Source: Gentiana macrophylla
Taxonomy: Eukaryota > Streptophyta > Magnoliopsida > Gentianales > Gentianaceae
Direction: 5' to 3'
DNA: 64,000 nucleotides
NCBI GenBank assembly: GCA_026214975.1
Contig: CM047810.1
Location: 98,906,316-98,970,315 of the forward strand
In this document: positions 45,050 through 57,598 of the stretch, one piece after another
How the letters are laid out: each line of letters opens with the position of its first letter
Position numbering within the stretch: position 1 is the stretch's first letter
The notes under the pieces: model-generated
What the model was told of the DNA's origin: nothing
Databases searched by the model: none
The model's input: the letters and a program-made list of their open reading frames with translations, nothing else
Made by a program: the position numbers and the translations under genes

Positions 45050-46803
45050 AAACAGAATCCAGAATAAATCGACATGATTCTTCTAGAAAACAAAAATACA
45101 ACAGTGATTTGGTTGATAGGATAAATACTTTACCGGACTCCATTCTAGATATTATCTATTCTGTCATTTCTTCCGACAAAGGATGTTGTAGCCACTTCCA
45201 TTCTTTCAAAGAGATGGAAATTCATGTGGATGTGAGTCAATAATCCTGATCTGCGTTATTACCGTTGCTGGCTTATATATACATGAATGATATTGAAGCT
45301 AAAAATATGAGATTCGTCGGGTTTGTTAACCGTGTTTTGCTTCTCTATGATGGTGGATTGCTAAATAAGATTTGTTTGGTCCAGTCCGGTATCCTCATGT
45401 TTTTGCTTCCCATGCCAGTTCATGGATCAACATTGCAGTTACAAAAAGAGTCCTGCATCTTGAGAATGATGTTGCTGCTCATGAAAGATTTGATATGCCT
45501 ATAAGCGTTTTCAGCTGTGACTTGCTACGTACGATCCTTGGTATTGAATCAAGGCATTTCTATTTCTGTTGCAATTGTGGTTTGCCTTTCAAAACTAGAA
45601 AGTCTAGTAATGGATTCAGTTTATTTTGGATCTGAACAAGTTCTTGAAAAGCTTATAAGTGGATGCTCAATGCTAAATTTTCTGTACCTACGTATATAAG
45701 AAGAAGAACACATTTTCACGTATGTAATGTCTTCGACTTCTTTGAAACGTCTTGATCTACATTTTGTTCATCATGAATACAGATTGGCTTTATATATTTC
45801 CTCACTTGAGTACCTCAGACTAGCTATATGGTTTTATAGAGAGGGGTTTTGTGCGAAACGGTCTAAACTCTTTGGTTGAAGCTGACTTTACGGTCATTAT
45901 GCCTGCAAATGAATTAAGACAAGCTAGACACCATTGGGATTCTCGTTGAAGTATTTTGTAAATTTGATTGTGCAAAAGCTCTTAATCTGTCAAAGGGTGT
46001 TATGAGGGTAAGCTACTTTATGCTAGCTTTAAAGGCATTAATGAAGTTTATACCATTACTAGACTTTCTTCTCCTTATGAATCTTGTTGCGTGCACTAAA
46101 TAAGGAACCACCATGGAGCTTGATAATTAGCTCATAATGTGTTTTTTTAACTAGACGTCATTCAAAATCTAAAGTTAACATTACCTTGTAGAACTACACG
46201 AGATCACGACATTTGATATTCTCGGGCTCTTAGTTATGGCACAATCAACTTGTCAACCGATTTTAAGAGATTAGTGAAATTGAAGACAAGAAATTGTTGT
46301 TGTAGCTCATTACAAGATTTCATTCAACGCTAAAACAATTTAAAAGTTCTTACCATTCATAAGGTTAGAAAACGGCATTTGGGAAGTGTGCGTGTTGTGA
46401 GTTAGAGTGTGTGTTCACTTTCTGTTACTCTAACGAGTGAATGCACTTTATGTGACGTCAGCGTCCAATGTATTCAGATGATGAAAACAACCATGATCAC
46501 TCAAAATGGACAGCTCCTACATATATTCCAAGAGGCTTTTCAAACAACTTGAAGAAAGGTTCTAATCTATGGTTATAAAGGTTTGGAAGATGAGCGTGCA
46601 ATGATATGTTATATGTTAGAGTACGGAAATGCCCTTGAAGTTGTGCAGATATCTTTTTGTAAAGATAAAAGAGGTGAAGAATTCGAGTTGCTTCATGAGA
46701 TATGTGAATTTCCAAGAATGTCTCTGGCTAGTGAAATCAAAGTGCTTTCCACCCTGCACGTCCAAAGACTTGAAAAACATCTCTATACTTTCCCTTGGGA
46801 TTA
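45050..46803 (+). pseudogene. F-box/LRR/FBD copy D, decayed
   Basis: The start codon position is lost (ATTAGCAAACAGAATCC where copy C has ATGAAGCAATCAGAACCC). F-box relics (DLVDRI, LPDSILDII) are followed by an insertion in TCTATTCTGTC and a stop in the WMW region. LRR pieces are readable at 45265-45700. The intron 2 acceptor region is damaged: exon 2 (46226-46363) follows CTCGG instead of CTCAG and is 6 nt short. Exon 3 begins 46478 and has a 1-base insertion near 46560, but its later part is open (GLEDERAMICYML). Many lesions mark it as an old copy. Confidence 0.85.
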
Positions 46804-48045
46804 ACTAATATTGTAGATGTATTTCCAATGGTGAAAATAGCTTGTCCGTGCTGATTTAGTTGGGTTGTGAACTTCATCAACTTAAAAGACCAAATCTCAA
46901 GTTTAAGGGAGTTAGAAGAGAATTAAATATCTTGACATGAGAATTTAACTTTGTGGCATTGGCATTTTTGGTTATGCATCTTGGTATGAAAATATAGTAG
47001 TAAATCTTAATCATTATTGAACAAGGAATTTATTTTGTTGTGTTATACAAAACATTGACTTGAAAAAGGCTCTTGGTTTGGTATTGTAACTTAGACTCCA
47101 CACGTTTTTACAATACCATTAATAGTCTGATCCCTCCTATGGGCGATATTAGTAAGAAATCCTTTCCCCTTTCTACAACTGATATTAGTATAGATCATGT
47201 GTTGTTTTAGATGCCTCTTTGTGTAAGACATGACGGGAGTAATGCCATGGAGCCGAGCCAAGGTGTTTCAATAAAAGATGCAACCCCCCGGCCTCGTTTG
47301 AATTTCTTCTGGCATTGCGTAGATGTATGTATTTGTTCATTGTTCTTGTTGTACACGTGCATGTGGGCAGTTGTTCTTAGTGTTATTGCACATGTGTATG
47401 TACAACACATGTTGGTGTTTTTGGCCAGAAAACACATTTAACCTTGTCTGTGAAACCACATTGGCATTGGCAAAGTGTATAAGGTCCTGTAATTGATCAT
47501 GATATATAGCTATCGATATTTTATCCATGAAGAAGTTGCACACTGTTCTTTAGGTGGCATACTTGATTATATCACTAATCAGATTTTGAATTTCTTTTCT
47601 AGAAGTTATAGATTTGATGGATGTTTCATGTTATATGCAGCTCAAATATGCAACAAATTCTTCCGGTATTCTGATTTTCTCTTCAACAATATCGCATGCT
47701 CTGTATTGTATCGTAAATATTGTAAAGATGGAAGGTATTTGATGAAATTTGACAACAAATACACATACCTGACACTTATTTTGAGACAAACTAAAAAGAA
47801 GCGTGGACAAATAAAATTAGGCGTAGGGAGTATATTTTTGGGACGGAGATAATATGATTTATTAATCGATATTAGCTTTATCGTAATGAATGATTACAAA
47901 ATGTAATAACTATGAGGTTGTTTTATTTTATTGAGAAAAAGAATATGAGTTTTTTCTTAAAAGCTTTTGGTCCCAATTGTCCAAAAGAGGGAAAAAAAAA
48001 TCTCCCGCCATAAACAAAAGAAAAAAATTATACTCTCAAGAATTA
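46804..48045. other. Intergenic stretch between copies D and E
   Basis: Overlapping ORFs on both strands at 47210-47440 match no family I recognise. GTAGGGAGTATATTTTTGGG then ACGGAG at 47824-47848 resembles a Stowaway end. Confidence 0.45.
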
Positions 48046-48324
48046 GGGCTCACACACAGAAAATTTGGGGCTGCAATGAAGTGGATGAAAATGCAGCAAG
48101 CAGAGGTATTTCCACAGCTTATGCGGTAAATGTACAGCTAATTTCTGGTTAATCTTTCTCTTCTTTCCCTTCGATTTTCATTTGCAAGACCTCACTTCAC
48201 TTCTTTTTCTGCAAATTTGAACCTGATATCCATAGAGAGGCCTTTTGCAATTCACTTGTTGAAGCAGTTCGTGCTTTTAATTGTGCAAAAGCTCTAACTT
48301 TCTCAACAGATGCTATGCGGTGCG
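48046..48324 (+). pseudogene. F-box copy E, left remnant
   Basis: It keeps the conserved upstream block (AGGGCTCACACACAGAAAAT, GGGGCTGCAATG, AAAATGCAGCA). It then jumps, by internal deletion, to the end of exon 1: LVEAVRAFNCAKALTFSTDAM, where the other copies have the same segment just before intron 1. The exon is then interrupted at GTGCG by the copia insertion at 48325. The F-box and LRRs are absent. Confidence 0.8.
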
Positions 48325-48940
48325 TGTTGAAACACATATGAGAAATTTGCACTTGAAAAAAGATAAAAACAAATGCAATCTAACCGTAAAAATGGCGGAA
48401 ATTGATAAAAACACAGAAACAAAGAGAACACGGTGATTTTAACGTGGTTTCGGCGCAGCCGACTACTCCACGGACGTAAAAGGAGATATTTTATTATGCA
48501 TGTAATTACAAGGTTTTCACAAGTGTGTGAATAAAACTTTAAAAGACACACTTTGCATTGATTACAACTTTGGTATTTATAGACACAAATCCCAAACCCT
48601 AACCGCCAAAGATCTTTGTCGGAATTGACATAAATACCACTAGATGTGGACCCCATCTCCAAATTGTTATCCACTGCATTTAAACTCACTCCAAACCGAC
48701 TTTCCCTAAAACTCACTTTTCTTGAAACTCACCTGTAATCAACAAACTCGGATGTAGAACTCAAAAAAACTCGTTTCCCCAAAACTCGGTTTCACTAAAA
48801 CTCGATTTCCACCAAAACTCGATTTTCACCAAAACTCAGTTTTCTCAGCTTTTCCCACTCTCGGTTTCACTTCACAAAACTCTGCTTTGACTTTCAGATT
48901 AGTTCCACCTGTTTTAGAGATCAAGTCACAAAACTTAACA
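48325..48940 (-). repeat. 3' LTR of the copia element in copy E
   Basis: 616 bp. Lies next to the polypurine tract at 48941-48952. Confidence 0.92.
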
Positions 48941-48999
48941 AATCTCCACCTTGACTTGAACTCTCATTCAACGTCACCAGATTGCATAATTCAGATGTA

Positions 49000-51900
49000 C
49001 TTGTACCAGAAGCATTCGTCAAAGCCAGGATGTACTTGTACCGGCTTCTCCACGTAATCCATTGGTGACACGCCTCAACCGAGTTTCGTAAAACGGATTA
49101 TAAGCTTTGAATGTTAAGCAAGTCCGCACACAACCGAAACTTGCTTTGTTGAACTGGTTTAGTAAACATATCGCCAGGATTTTCTTGGTGCCGATCTTCT
49201 TCACTACAACCTCTTCTCATTTCTCGTAAAATGATATCTCACGTCAATATGCTTGGTTCTCTCATGATGAACTGATCCTTAGCTAGACAAATTGCACTCA
49301 AAGCGTCACAATAAATCTCGGCATGATCTTGATTCAAATTTCTAAATCACCGACTAGACCCTTCAACCAGATTGCTTCCTTGGTCGCTTTGAAGAAGAGC
49401 CATATACACCGCCTCGGTTGTTGATAAAGCTATTGTGGCTTGCAAAGTTGCTTTTCAATTTGGCGAATTCCAAAATGTGAAAACATAACGGTCATTGATT
49501 TTCATCGGTCACATCACTGCATAATCGGCATCACAAGTGTCAGGTGACCAAACTCGAGTATCACCTCCATAAATGAGACCAACATCAAGCTGTACCCTAA
49601 GGTACACGAACATTCTTTTCACATCTTTCCAGGCCTAGTGCACGCCATGGCATACATCGATCGCCAAGCTGCACTAGCATAGGGAACTTTTGACATATAT
49701 TCCTTCTCTCTCACGGTATCTGTGAAGCATAAAATGACAAAGGAACATTTGACGCCATAGGAGTATCTATTGGCTTTGCAATGAGACATACCATACTTGG
49801 CCAAAATCTTACAGATATAGCCTCTTTGAGATAAAAACAGTTTTTTCTGACTTCTATCTCTCCAGATCTCCATCCCCAAGATTTTCTTGGCTGCACCCAA
49901 AATCTTTCATTTCAAATTCAGCACTAAGAAGGTCTTTCAGATTCTGAATATCAGACTTCTCTCTTGCAGCTATCAGCATATCATCCACATAGAAAACAAG
50001 ATAGATGTATGATCCATCTTCTAGCTGACTATTGTAGACACAACAATCATAAGGACTTCCGCTATAACCCAACTGGATCATGTAATTGTCAAACCTTTTA
50101 TACCACTGTCTAGGAGCCTGCTTCAATCCGTATAAGGACTTTTTCAGCTTACAAACAAATGCTTCTTTACCAGGAACTTGAAATCCCTCTAGCTGAGTCA
50201 TGTATATCTCTTTGTCTACCTCACCATGTAGAAAAGCTGTCTTTGCATCTAACTGCTCAAGTTCAAGATCTTGTTGTGCCACCATTGCTAGTAACACTCT
50301 GATTGAAGTATGTCTGACTACTGGTGAGAATATCTCATCAAAGTCCACCCCTTCATTTTGACTGAACCCTCTAGCAACCAAACGTGCCTTATACTTGACT
50401 CCTTCTGCCTCAGTCATTCATTTCTTTTTCTTGAATATCCATTTGCATATAACAACTCTCCTATCAGCTGGATGTTTAACAAGATCCTAAGTCTGATTCT
50501 TCAGTAATGACTCCATTTCATCTCCCATGGCAGCAAGCCATTGAGATGACTCAGAACATGTCACTGCTTACCTGTAAGTAGAAGGTTCAAAACCATCCAC
50601 CTCTTTTGCAACTTGAAGTGCATATCCAGCCAAATCTTCAAACCCATACCTTCTGGGAGGTATCCCAACATTGGATTTTCTAGCTCACTTTGAAAAGCTA
50701 TACTTTGTCGACCAATATCGGTTTGACTTTCGGTGACCCTGTTCACCGACCGCTTGGATTCAGTTCTCGTTCAGTAACCAGATCAGATGAAAACTGACTT
50801 TGTTCAGCTGAGTGTTGCATCTCAGCTGACTCCACTTGAAGCTCCACCTTACTCCACCTGAAGCTCCACTCATCGCCGCTTTCGGCCAAAGATTTGGTTT
50901 GATTTTAGTTATCCTCCCATCGATGAATCGAGCATAGAATTTTCATCAAAAATTGTATCTCTGCTGAGAATAACTCTGTTTTCTGCTGATGACCAAATTC
51001 TATAACCCTTAACTCCATCACCGTACCCCACAAACACTCCTTTCTTGGCTCTTGGTTCCAGTTTCCCTTCACTGACATGATAGTAAACTGTGCTTCCAAA
51101 TACCCTTAGAATCGAAATGTCGAGCTTTTCGACCACATTTCAAATGGTGTCTTAAACCGATCCTGTGTGAGGACTTCTGTTGATTAAGTAACAAGTCGTG
51201 CTTACGACCACGCCCAAAATCTTCTTGACAAACCAAAGATGAGAGAGCATGCATCTTGCTCTCTCGGAAGAGTTTGATTCATTCTTTCATCTATACCATT
51301 TTCTTGAGGAGTATTCCTGACTGTATGATGTCTGCAATACCCTCATTTCTGTACAACTCATCAAACTCATTCCAGCAGAATTCCATACCATTATCTATAC
51401 GAAGCCTCTTGATCTTCTTCCCCAACTGATTTTCAATTAGAGCCTTCCATTGAACGAAGCTCTTGAATGCCTCATTTTTGTGTTTCATCATCACCACCCA
51501 AGTCTTTCTTGAATAGTCATCTATGAATGACATAAAATATCTGTGACCACCCAATGACTCCACCTTTTATGGCCCCCAACAGTCAGAATGATTGTAATCA
51601 AATGATGACTTTGTGCTGTGTATCCCTTTTGAGAACTTGCCCCTATGAAGCTTCCCAAACACACAATGTTCACAAAAGTCCAGATTCCTGACCTTACATC
51701 CCCCAAGAAGATCTTTCTGAGAAAGAATCTGCATCCCCATTTCACCCATGTGACCCAGTCTCATGTGCCATAGTTTTGTCAACTGTGACTGATGAACTTC
51801 AGCAGATGCTACAGCAGCAGACCCAGACACAACTGATCCTTGCAAAATATACAAGGTTCCCTTTTTGACTCCCCTGAGAACTGAAACTGAGTTTTTGTAG

Positions 51901-53040
51901 ACACTCAGTTTTCCACCTTCACCCTTAAAACTGAATCCCTTGCTGTCTAAAAGACTGAGAGATACCAAGTTCTTGGTCATCTGTGGAACATGTCTAACTT
52001 CACTCAACATACAGAATTTACCATCCTCTGTCCTCAACTGAACTGAGCCAATCCCAACTATCTTGCAGACCTTGTTGTTTGCCATAGCTATATGACCACC
52101 ATCTATCTGTTGATAACTTGAGAACCACTCTCTGTGTGGACAAATATGATAAGATGCTCCAGAGTCCAGAATCCACACATCAAAGATAATGTCTTTGATT
52201 CTTCGCCTATTAGAACCATGTCCTCATCTCGAATCAAACTCAATGCCACAAAGAATTTGTTCCAGCTTGTTCTCTCGCTATTTCTTTTCTTTGGACAGTT
52301 GGACTTCCAATGTCCCTGCTCCTTACAGTAATTGCAAATATCTGTGGATTTAGGACCTTTGGACCCTGTCTTCTTGGATTTCTTCTTCTTCCCAAACTGT
52401 TGCCCATGCCCTTTTCACCACTACTGCTAACTACTAGTCCAATAGCCTCGATTATGCGCCCTAATCGCCTTTATGTCTCGGCTCCTGGCATGTAAAGTCG
52501 ACCTTACATCTTCCAATGCAAGCTGTATCCTTCCCAACTATGAAGGATTGCACAAAGTTCTCATAAGAAATTTGGTAGAGATACCAACAAAATCGAGCCG
52601 CATCTTCATCCTCAATCTTCACATCAATATTCACGAGATCAAGTAATATTGTGTTCAACTGATCAAGATGATCTCTCGGTGAGCCCCTCATGCATCCTTA
52701 GACTAAACGACCTCCGCTTTAAGCAAAGAACTTGTTGGTCAATGACTTAGTCATATACTGATGTTTCAAGCTTTGACCATAATTTAGCAAATGTGTCTTC
52801 TCAAAGAACTTCGTCGATAACATCATCGATAAGCACAACATGATAGTGGAATGTGCATTCTCCTCCAGACTGACGTAATCCGCTGCACTGGCATCTCCTT
52901 TACCGGATAAAGGAGTTCACTATCCTTGTTGTTTTAACAAGGCCCGCATCTTGATTTGCCACAGACTGAAACTGTTTCTCCCTGTAAATTTATCAATCTT
53001 TACGTTAACTGCTGACATCTTTCTTGCTAAAGAACAGACC
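49000..53040 (-). pseudogene. Copia gag-pol of the element in copy E
   Basis: From high to low coordinate: Gag with zinc knuckle CNYCKEQGHWKSNC (about 52310); protease DSGASYH (about 52160); GAG pre-integrase LWHMRLGHMGEMGM and a Cys pair (about 51770-51640); integrase core YFMSFIDDYSRKTW and RIDNGMEF (51540-51380); RT with LDAKTAFLHGEVDKE, YGLKQAPRQWYKRF and catalytic YVDDM (50417-49854); RNase H traces such as STTEAVYMA (to about 49400). All domains occur in copia order, but frameshifts separate Gag, protease, integrase and RT/RNase H, so the element is not autonomous now. Confidence 0.9.
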
Positions 53041-53142
53041 TTTTATCACAAAATCCTAGCACCGGTCACCGGTCTTGGTGAAGATCAACTTCGTTCAACC
53101 TGCAAATCTCTCTGAATCTTGAACCTCGCTCTGATACCAGTT

Positions 53143-53758
53143 TGTTGAAACACATATGAGAAATTTGCACTTGAAAAAAGATAAAACAGATGCAATCTAA
53201 CAGTAAAAATGGCAGAAATTGATAAAACACGTAAACAAAGAGAACACGGTGATTTAACGTGGTTTCGGCGTTGTGCCGACTACTCCATGACGACGTAAAA
53301 GGAGATATTTTATTATGCATGAATTACAAGGTTTTCACAAGTGTGTGAATAACACTTTAAAAGACACACTTTGCATTGATTACAACTTTGGTATTTATAG
53401 ACACAAAATCCCAAAACCTAACCGCCAAAGATCTTTGTCGGAATTGACATAAATACCCAGGATGTGGACCACGCTCCATCTCATTATCCACCTGATTTAA
53501 ACTCGGCTCCAAACCGACTTTCCCAAGAAACTCCCTTTTCTTGAAACTCACTTGTAATCAACAAACTCGGATGTAGAACTCAAAGAAAGCTCAGTTTCCC
53601 AAAACTCGCCCACTAAAACTCGATTCCACCAAAACCCGTTTCCACCAAAACTCGATTTCCTCAAACTTTTCCCATAACTCAGTTTCACTTCACAAAACTC
53701 AGTTTCAGCTTTCAGATTAGTTCCACCCGTTTTAGAGATCAAGTCACAAAACTTAACA
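53143..53758 (-). repeat. 5' LTR of the copia element in copy E
   Basis: 616 bp. On the minus strand its CA end at 53143 is followed by the primer-binding site. Confidence 0.92.
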
Positions 53759-53763
53759 GTGCG

Positions 53764-54904
53764 GGTAACTACTCTATATGGTTTCGGAGCAGTAATGAGT
53801 TGCGTATTCATTATTATACTTCTACTCTTCTCTCTTGTGAGTGTTGTTGCCTTTATTGGTTGATTAAGATTCAACATGGCTCATATGTTGTTGGCATTAG
53901 CTTCCAAGTAAATAATGCGTGCGTGAACATCACTTAGTGGTCTGCATCTACAATAATTGTCCTTGGAAGCCCTCAAACAATGATGGGCCTGTTTTCTTTG
54001 ATGACAGAGATATGTATAACTATTCTGCTTCCCGTACAAAATTAAAGATATGCTTTAGATTCTAATCGAGTTGCTGAAATACACACGCACACTTACACCT
54101 TCACTAAATTTGTACTGAATCTACAAGTCTTTATAAAAGTGTGCACATTGTCTTTGCTATATAGTTTCTTCGGGGTGGGGGAGCAGAATTTCCGAAAGCT
54201 TTTGCTTATGATGGGTTTTAATTTGGTTGAACATACCATATTTGTCTCAACAAAACTGATTTTCCACTCATATGGGATTAATGTATGTTGCAAAGGTGTT
54301 GGAATCTTAGACATAGTTCTGTATTCCTATGATCATGTGATGTTAAGTCTATGATTTTCTATTTTGATGGATGTAAACTGATGTAATGCCTAGTTATATG
54401 ATTCACTAGTTTATTGATTCAGGAATATATCAAGAAAAATATATGCTGTTAATGAATCTGATGAATTCAGTTCAAACAAGTAAATCTAGACTTACGGTTT
54501 TCAAATTTGTTTCTCTTCTTGTTTATTTTACTATATTCATAAAATTCAATCTTAGAATAGTAAATCAATGTTATCGAGCTTCAAATGAAAATTATGCCAT
54601 ACTCTTAGTAAATGATTGATCATTATATAAGGAGTAAATAGAACTAGGCAATACTCGCGTGACATAATTAATGGTTCTCTATTTTTATGGTTAATAAATT
54701 AAATAAGACCATTTGTAGTTATAATAGAATGAATGTATAAAAATATGTGCACTTTTCACATACACGGCTTTTTGGATGGTATCTATTTTTATTTCCGGAT
54801 ATGAAAGGTTTAACGCACACTAATTATCTCGTGATTATGTTTTCTTTCCTCTTTCCAAAACGGTGCTTTCGAATTGCGCTTGCCTCCAAAAAAAAAAAAA
54901 AAAA
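53764..54904 (+). other. Right side of copy E and intergenic stretch
   Basis: The first bases restore the broken sequence (GCGGGTAACTACTCTAT, the exon 1/intron 1 junction seen elsewhere as GTAAGCTACTCTAT). Intron-like sequence continues to about 53900. No exon 2 or FBD exon is recognised after it, so copy E also lacks its 3' part. Confidence 0.55.
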
Positions 54905-54975
54905 GAATTAGGGCTTGCCAAAGACAAAATGGGGATGAAAGGGTTGAAAATGCAGCAGCAGAGAAGAGTCCATTT
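54905..54975 (+). promoter_or_regulatory. Conserved upstream block of F-box copy F
   Basis: AGGGCTTGCCAAAGACAAAA, TGGGGATGAAAGGG, AAAATGCAGCAGCAG, about 290 bp before the copy F start. Confidence 0.5.
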
Positions 54976-55195
54976 TCCATGGTTTATCTAGTGATTCTTC
55001 AGTTCTCTCATTTCTCGTTAATCTATCTCTATTTAGCATCCATTTTCGTTTGACACAGCTCAGGTCACTGATTTTCTACTAGATTTTCACTTCCGGCTGC
55101 TTCCCCGGACTCCCTCCGCCCCAGCCCTGTTGCTACCTGATAAGCACTAGTTTTGTTTATTCAAATCAGCTAAAACAAGTCTGATTAACCTTCCG

Positions 55196-56959
55196 ATGAA
55201 GCGTAGAAAATCGAGAACAAATGTAAATGGTTCTTCCGGAAGACCAAAAAGCAGGAGTCTTGAATGGGTCGATAGGATCAGCGTTTTACCGGACTCCATT
55301 CTCGGTATCATTCTGTCATTTCTTCCCACAAAGAATGCTGTATCCACAGCTGTTCTTTCAAAAGATGGAAGTTGGTGTGGACGACGGTCCATAATCTTGA
55401 TTTATGTTATGAGGATAGCATGGGAAAACAGGATGAAAGGGATGATATGAGATTTGTAGGATTTGTTAATCGTGTTTTGCTTCTCCATGATGTTGGATGG
55501 CTAAATCAGTTCTGTTTGGTCTGGACACCTAGGTGTATTTCATCCCATGCCAGCTCATGGATTAGCACTGCAATTTCCAAAAATGTCCATGAGCTTTTTC
55601 TACGTCTTGAGGCTCACACTCTTGTTAAGCCTCACTTTTCTTTTGATAGAGAACATACACCTCCGGAGCCATTTATAATGCCGATATGCGTTTTCAGCTG
55701 TAACACGCTACGATTTTTGGAGTTGAATGGCGGCATTTCAGTTTCCGAATCAATTGTGGTTTGCCTCCCAAAACTTGAAACAATAATGCTTGAATCAGTT
55801 TATTTCCAATCTGAGGAAGCTTTTGAAAAGCTTATAAGAGGATGCCCTGTGCTAATTAACCTGCACATTATTATGCCTGATGACATGTTAATTGAGTTTT
55901 GCCAAGATGATGATTTTACATATATAATATCTTCAACTTCTTTGAGATATCTTGAGGTACAGAGTAACTATCCATCCGATGTGCCTTTGTATATCAGCTT
56001 GGAGTTAGAGGCCTCCTCACTTCAATACCTCTGGCTGTATGGTGTTATACCAACTTTTCTTGTGAAAAAAAGTCTAAGCTCTTTGGTTGAAGCTAAACTT
56101 GAGACTGATTTGCGTGATTTTTATTTCTCTGATGCCGACAAGTGCAATTTAATTGTTGAAGCAGTTCGTGTGTTCGATTGTGCGAAAGCTCTAATTTTAT
56201 CAGTCCATGTTATTTGGGTAAGCTACTATGTACTTTAGGAGCATTAATGAGTTGTGAATGGAACTTGATAATTAGCTCATATGTTTTTTTTAAAATCTTT
56301 TTTTAATCTTTTGCCGTTCGACATTATACAAAATCTAAAGATTACATTGTATTGTGGAAATATATGAGCACTAACATTTGATATTGTCAGGCTCTTAGTT
56401 GTGCCACTATCAACTTGTCGACTGAGTTTAAGAGATTGGTGAAATTGGAGGCAAAGGCTTATTGTTGTGCTTGTAGGTCATTACGAGATTTCATTCAATA
56501 CTCGAGACAATTTAGAAGTCCTTACTGGTGAAGCAAAGTTAGATAACGGTGTGTGTGTGTGTAAGATGGAGTAACTGCCTATTAAAATTAAACATTGACA
56601 AGTTTACATGTGATGCATGTTGTGTGATGCAGATTGATTGTTATGAAGAAATCGAATATGATCACATAAACTGGACAGCTCCTGTGCAAGTTCCAAGATG
56701 CTTGTCAAATAGCTTGAAGAAAGTTGTAATTGATGGTTATTTTGGTTTGGAGGATGAGCGTGAAATGATACGTTATATGTTAAAGCATGGAAGTGCTCTT
56801 GAAGTAATGGAGATATCTGGTCCTAGAGAGAACGACGACACAAAGTTAGAGTTGGTTCAAGAGTTATGTGAATTCTCAAAAAAGTTATCAAGCAAGTTTC
56901 CAGCTTGTGAAGTCAAATTCGACAGGGAGACATCAAAGTGCAACATCAAGGTACTGTAA
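55196..56959 (+). pseudogene. F-box/LRR/FBD copy F, few lesions
   Basis: Exon 1 (55196-56217) opens with an F-box (EWVDRISVLPDSILGIILSF) and loses one A in the CTTTCAAAAGATGG run at about 55362. The frame from 55372 is then open to the donor TTGG/GTAAGC. The LRR region is good (LPKLETIMLESVYFQSEEAF). Exon 2 begins 56391 but has a frame problem and a stop near 56530, and its donor is altered. Exon 3 (56633-56959) is open and encodes the FBD core (NWTAPVQVPRCLSNSLKKVV) and a longer tail. Two independent lesions argue for a recent pseudogene. Confidence 0.85.
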
Positions 56960-57598
56960 CCAAATTCTACTGTAGACTCTTGAACTATAGCGAGTCTCAA
57001 AGTTCGGATTTGAGGGTGGATGCGTTAGGTTAATAATGAATGTAAAACTATATCAATATGATCAAAACTGTCAAATTGTTCTTTTACTATGGTTCCATAT
57101 GTATTGTCTCAGAACAAAGTCTCTGTAATGAAGGATTGCTGCATCTGCAGATTAAACATAAAGTTGGAGTTATTGCACATGTATGATGTATCCTCCTCTA
57201 AAGATGAAATGTTGATTGCTATTAATTAGGAAAAGGATTTGGTTACAGTGTAAAGCTGGGTTTTAGCTAGGAAGAAACTGAATAACAGGGTTGTGTGTGT
57301 TGGGGTGGGGGGGGGGTGGGGGGTTACATTCAAGTTTCTTGCTTTAGAACAAAGATATCCTTTTTGAGTGATGAGTTGTTTGATTATTTGTCTGTTCTGC
57401 TATATATATTCTTATGTAAAAAGTTTTTTCTTTTTCAAGTATTCAGGAGTACTGTAGTGAGAACTTTGGATAGTTTTAATTGATTTAATTTATTTATTCG
57501 AAACAAAATTACTGCTCTCTAATTTATTTATTTTTGGATAGTATAGGTTTCAGTACTTAACTCAACTAGTGCAAGCGGAAGATTTGGGGTTAATATAT
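56960..57598. other. Spacer between copies F and G
   Basis: Contains a G-rich run at 57296-57321 (GGTGGGG-type). No gene recognised. Confidence 0.45.

Larger units (their letters stand above)
48325..53758 (-). mobile_element. Complete Ty1/copia element inserted in copy E
   Basis: Two 616-bp LTRs (48325-48940 and 53143-53758) share TGTTGAAACACATATGAG...CTTAACA. The target duplication GTGCG lies at 48320-48324 and 53759-53763. On the minus strand the primer site TGGTATCAGAG abuts the right LTR (53138-53128) and the polypurine tract AAGGTGGAGATT abuts the left one. Total length is 5434 bp. The LTRs look over 90% alike with several small indels, so the insertion is moderately old. Coding region is broken. 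Confidence 0.95.

Noticed and set aside
47207..47441. Overlapping 76-codon ORFs on both strands
   Set aside because: Mirror ORFs without recognisable family, start context or neighbours; most likely chance.
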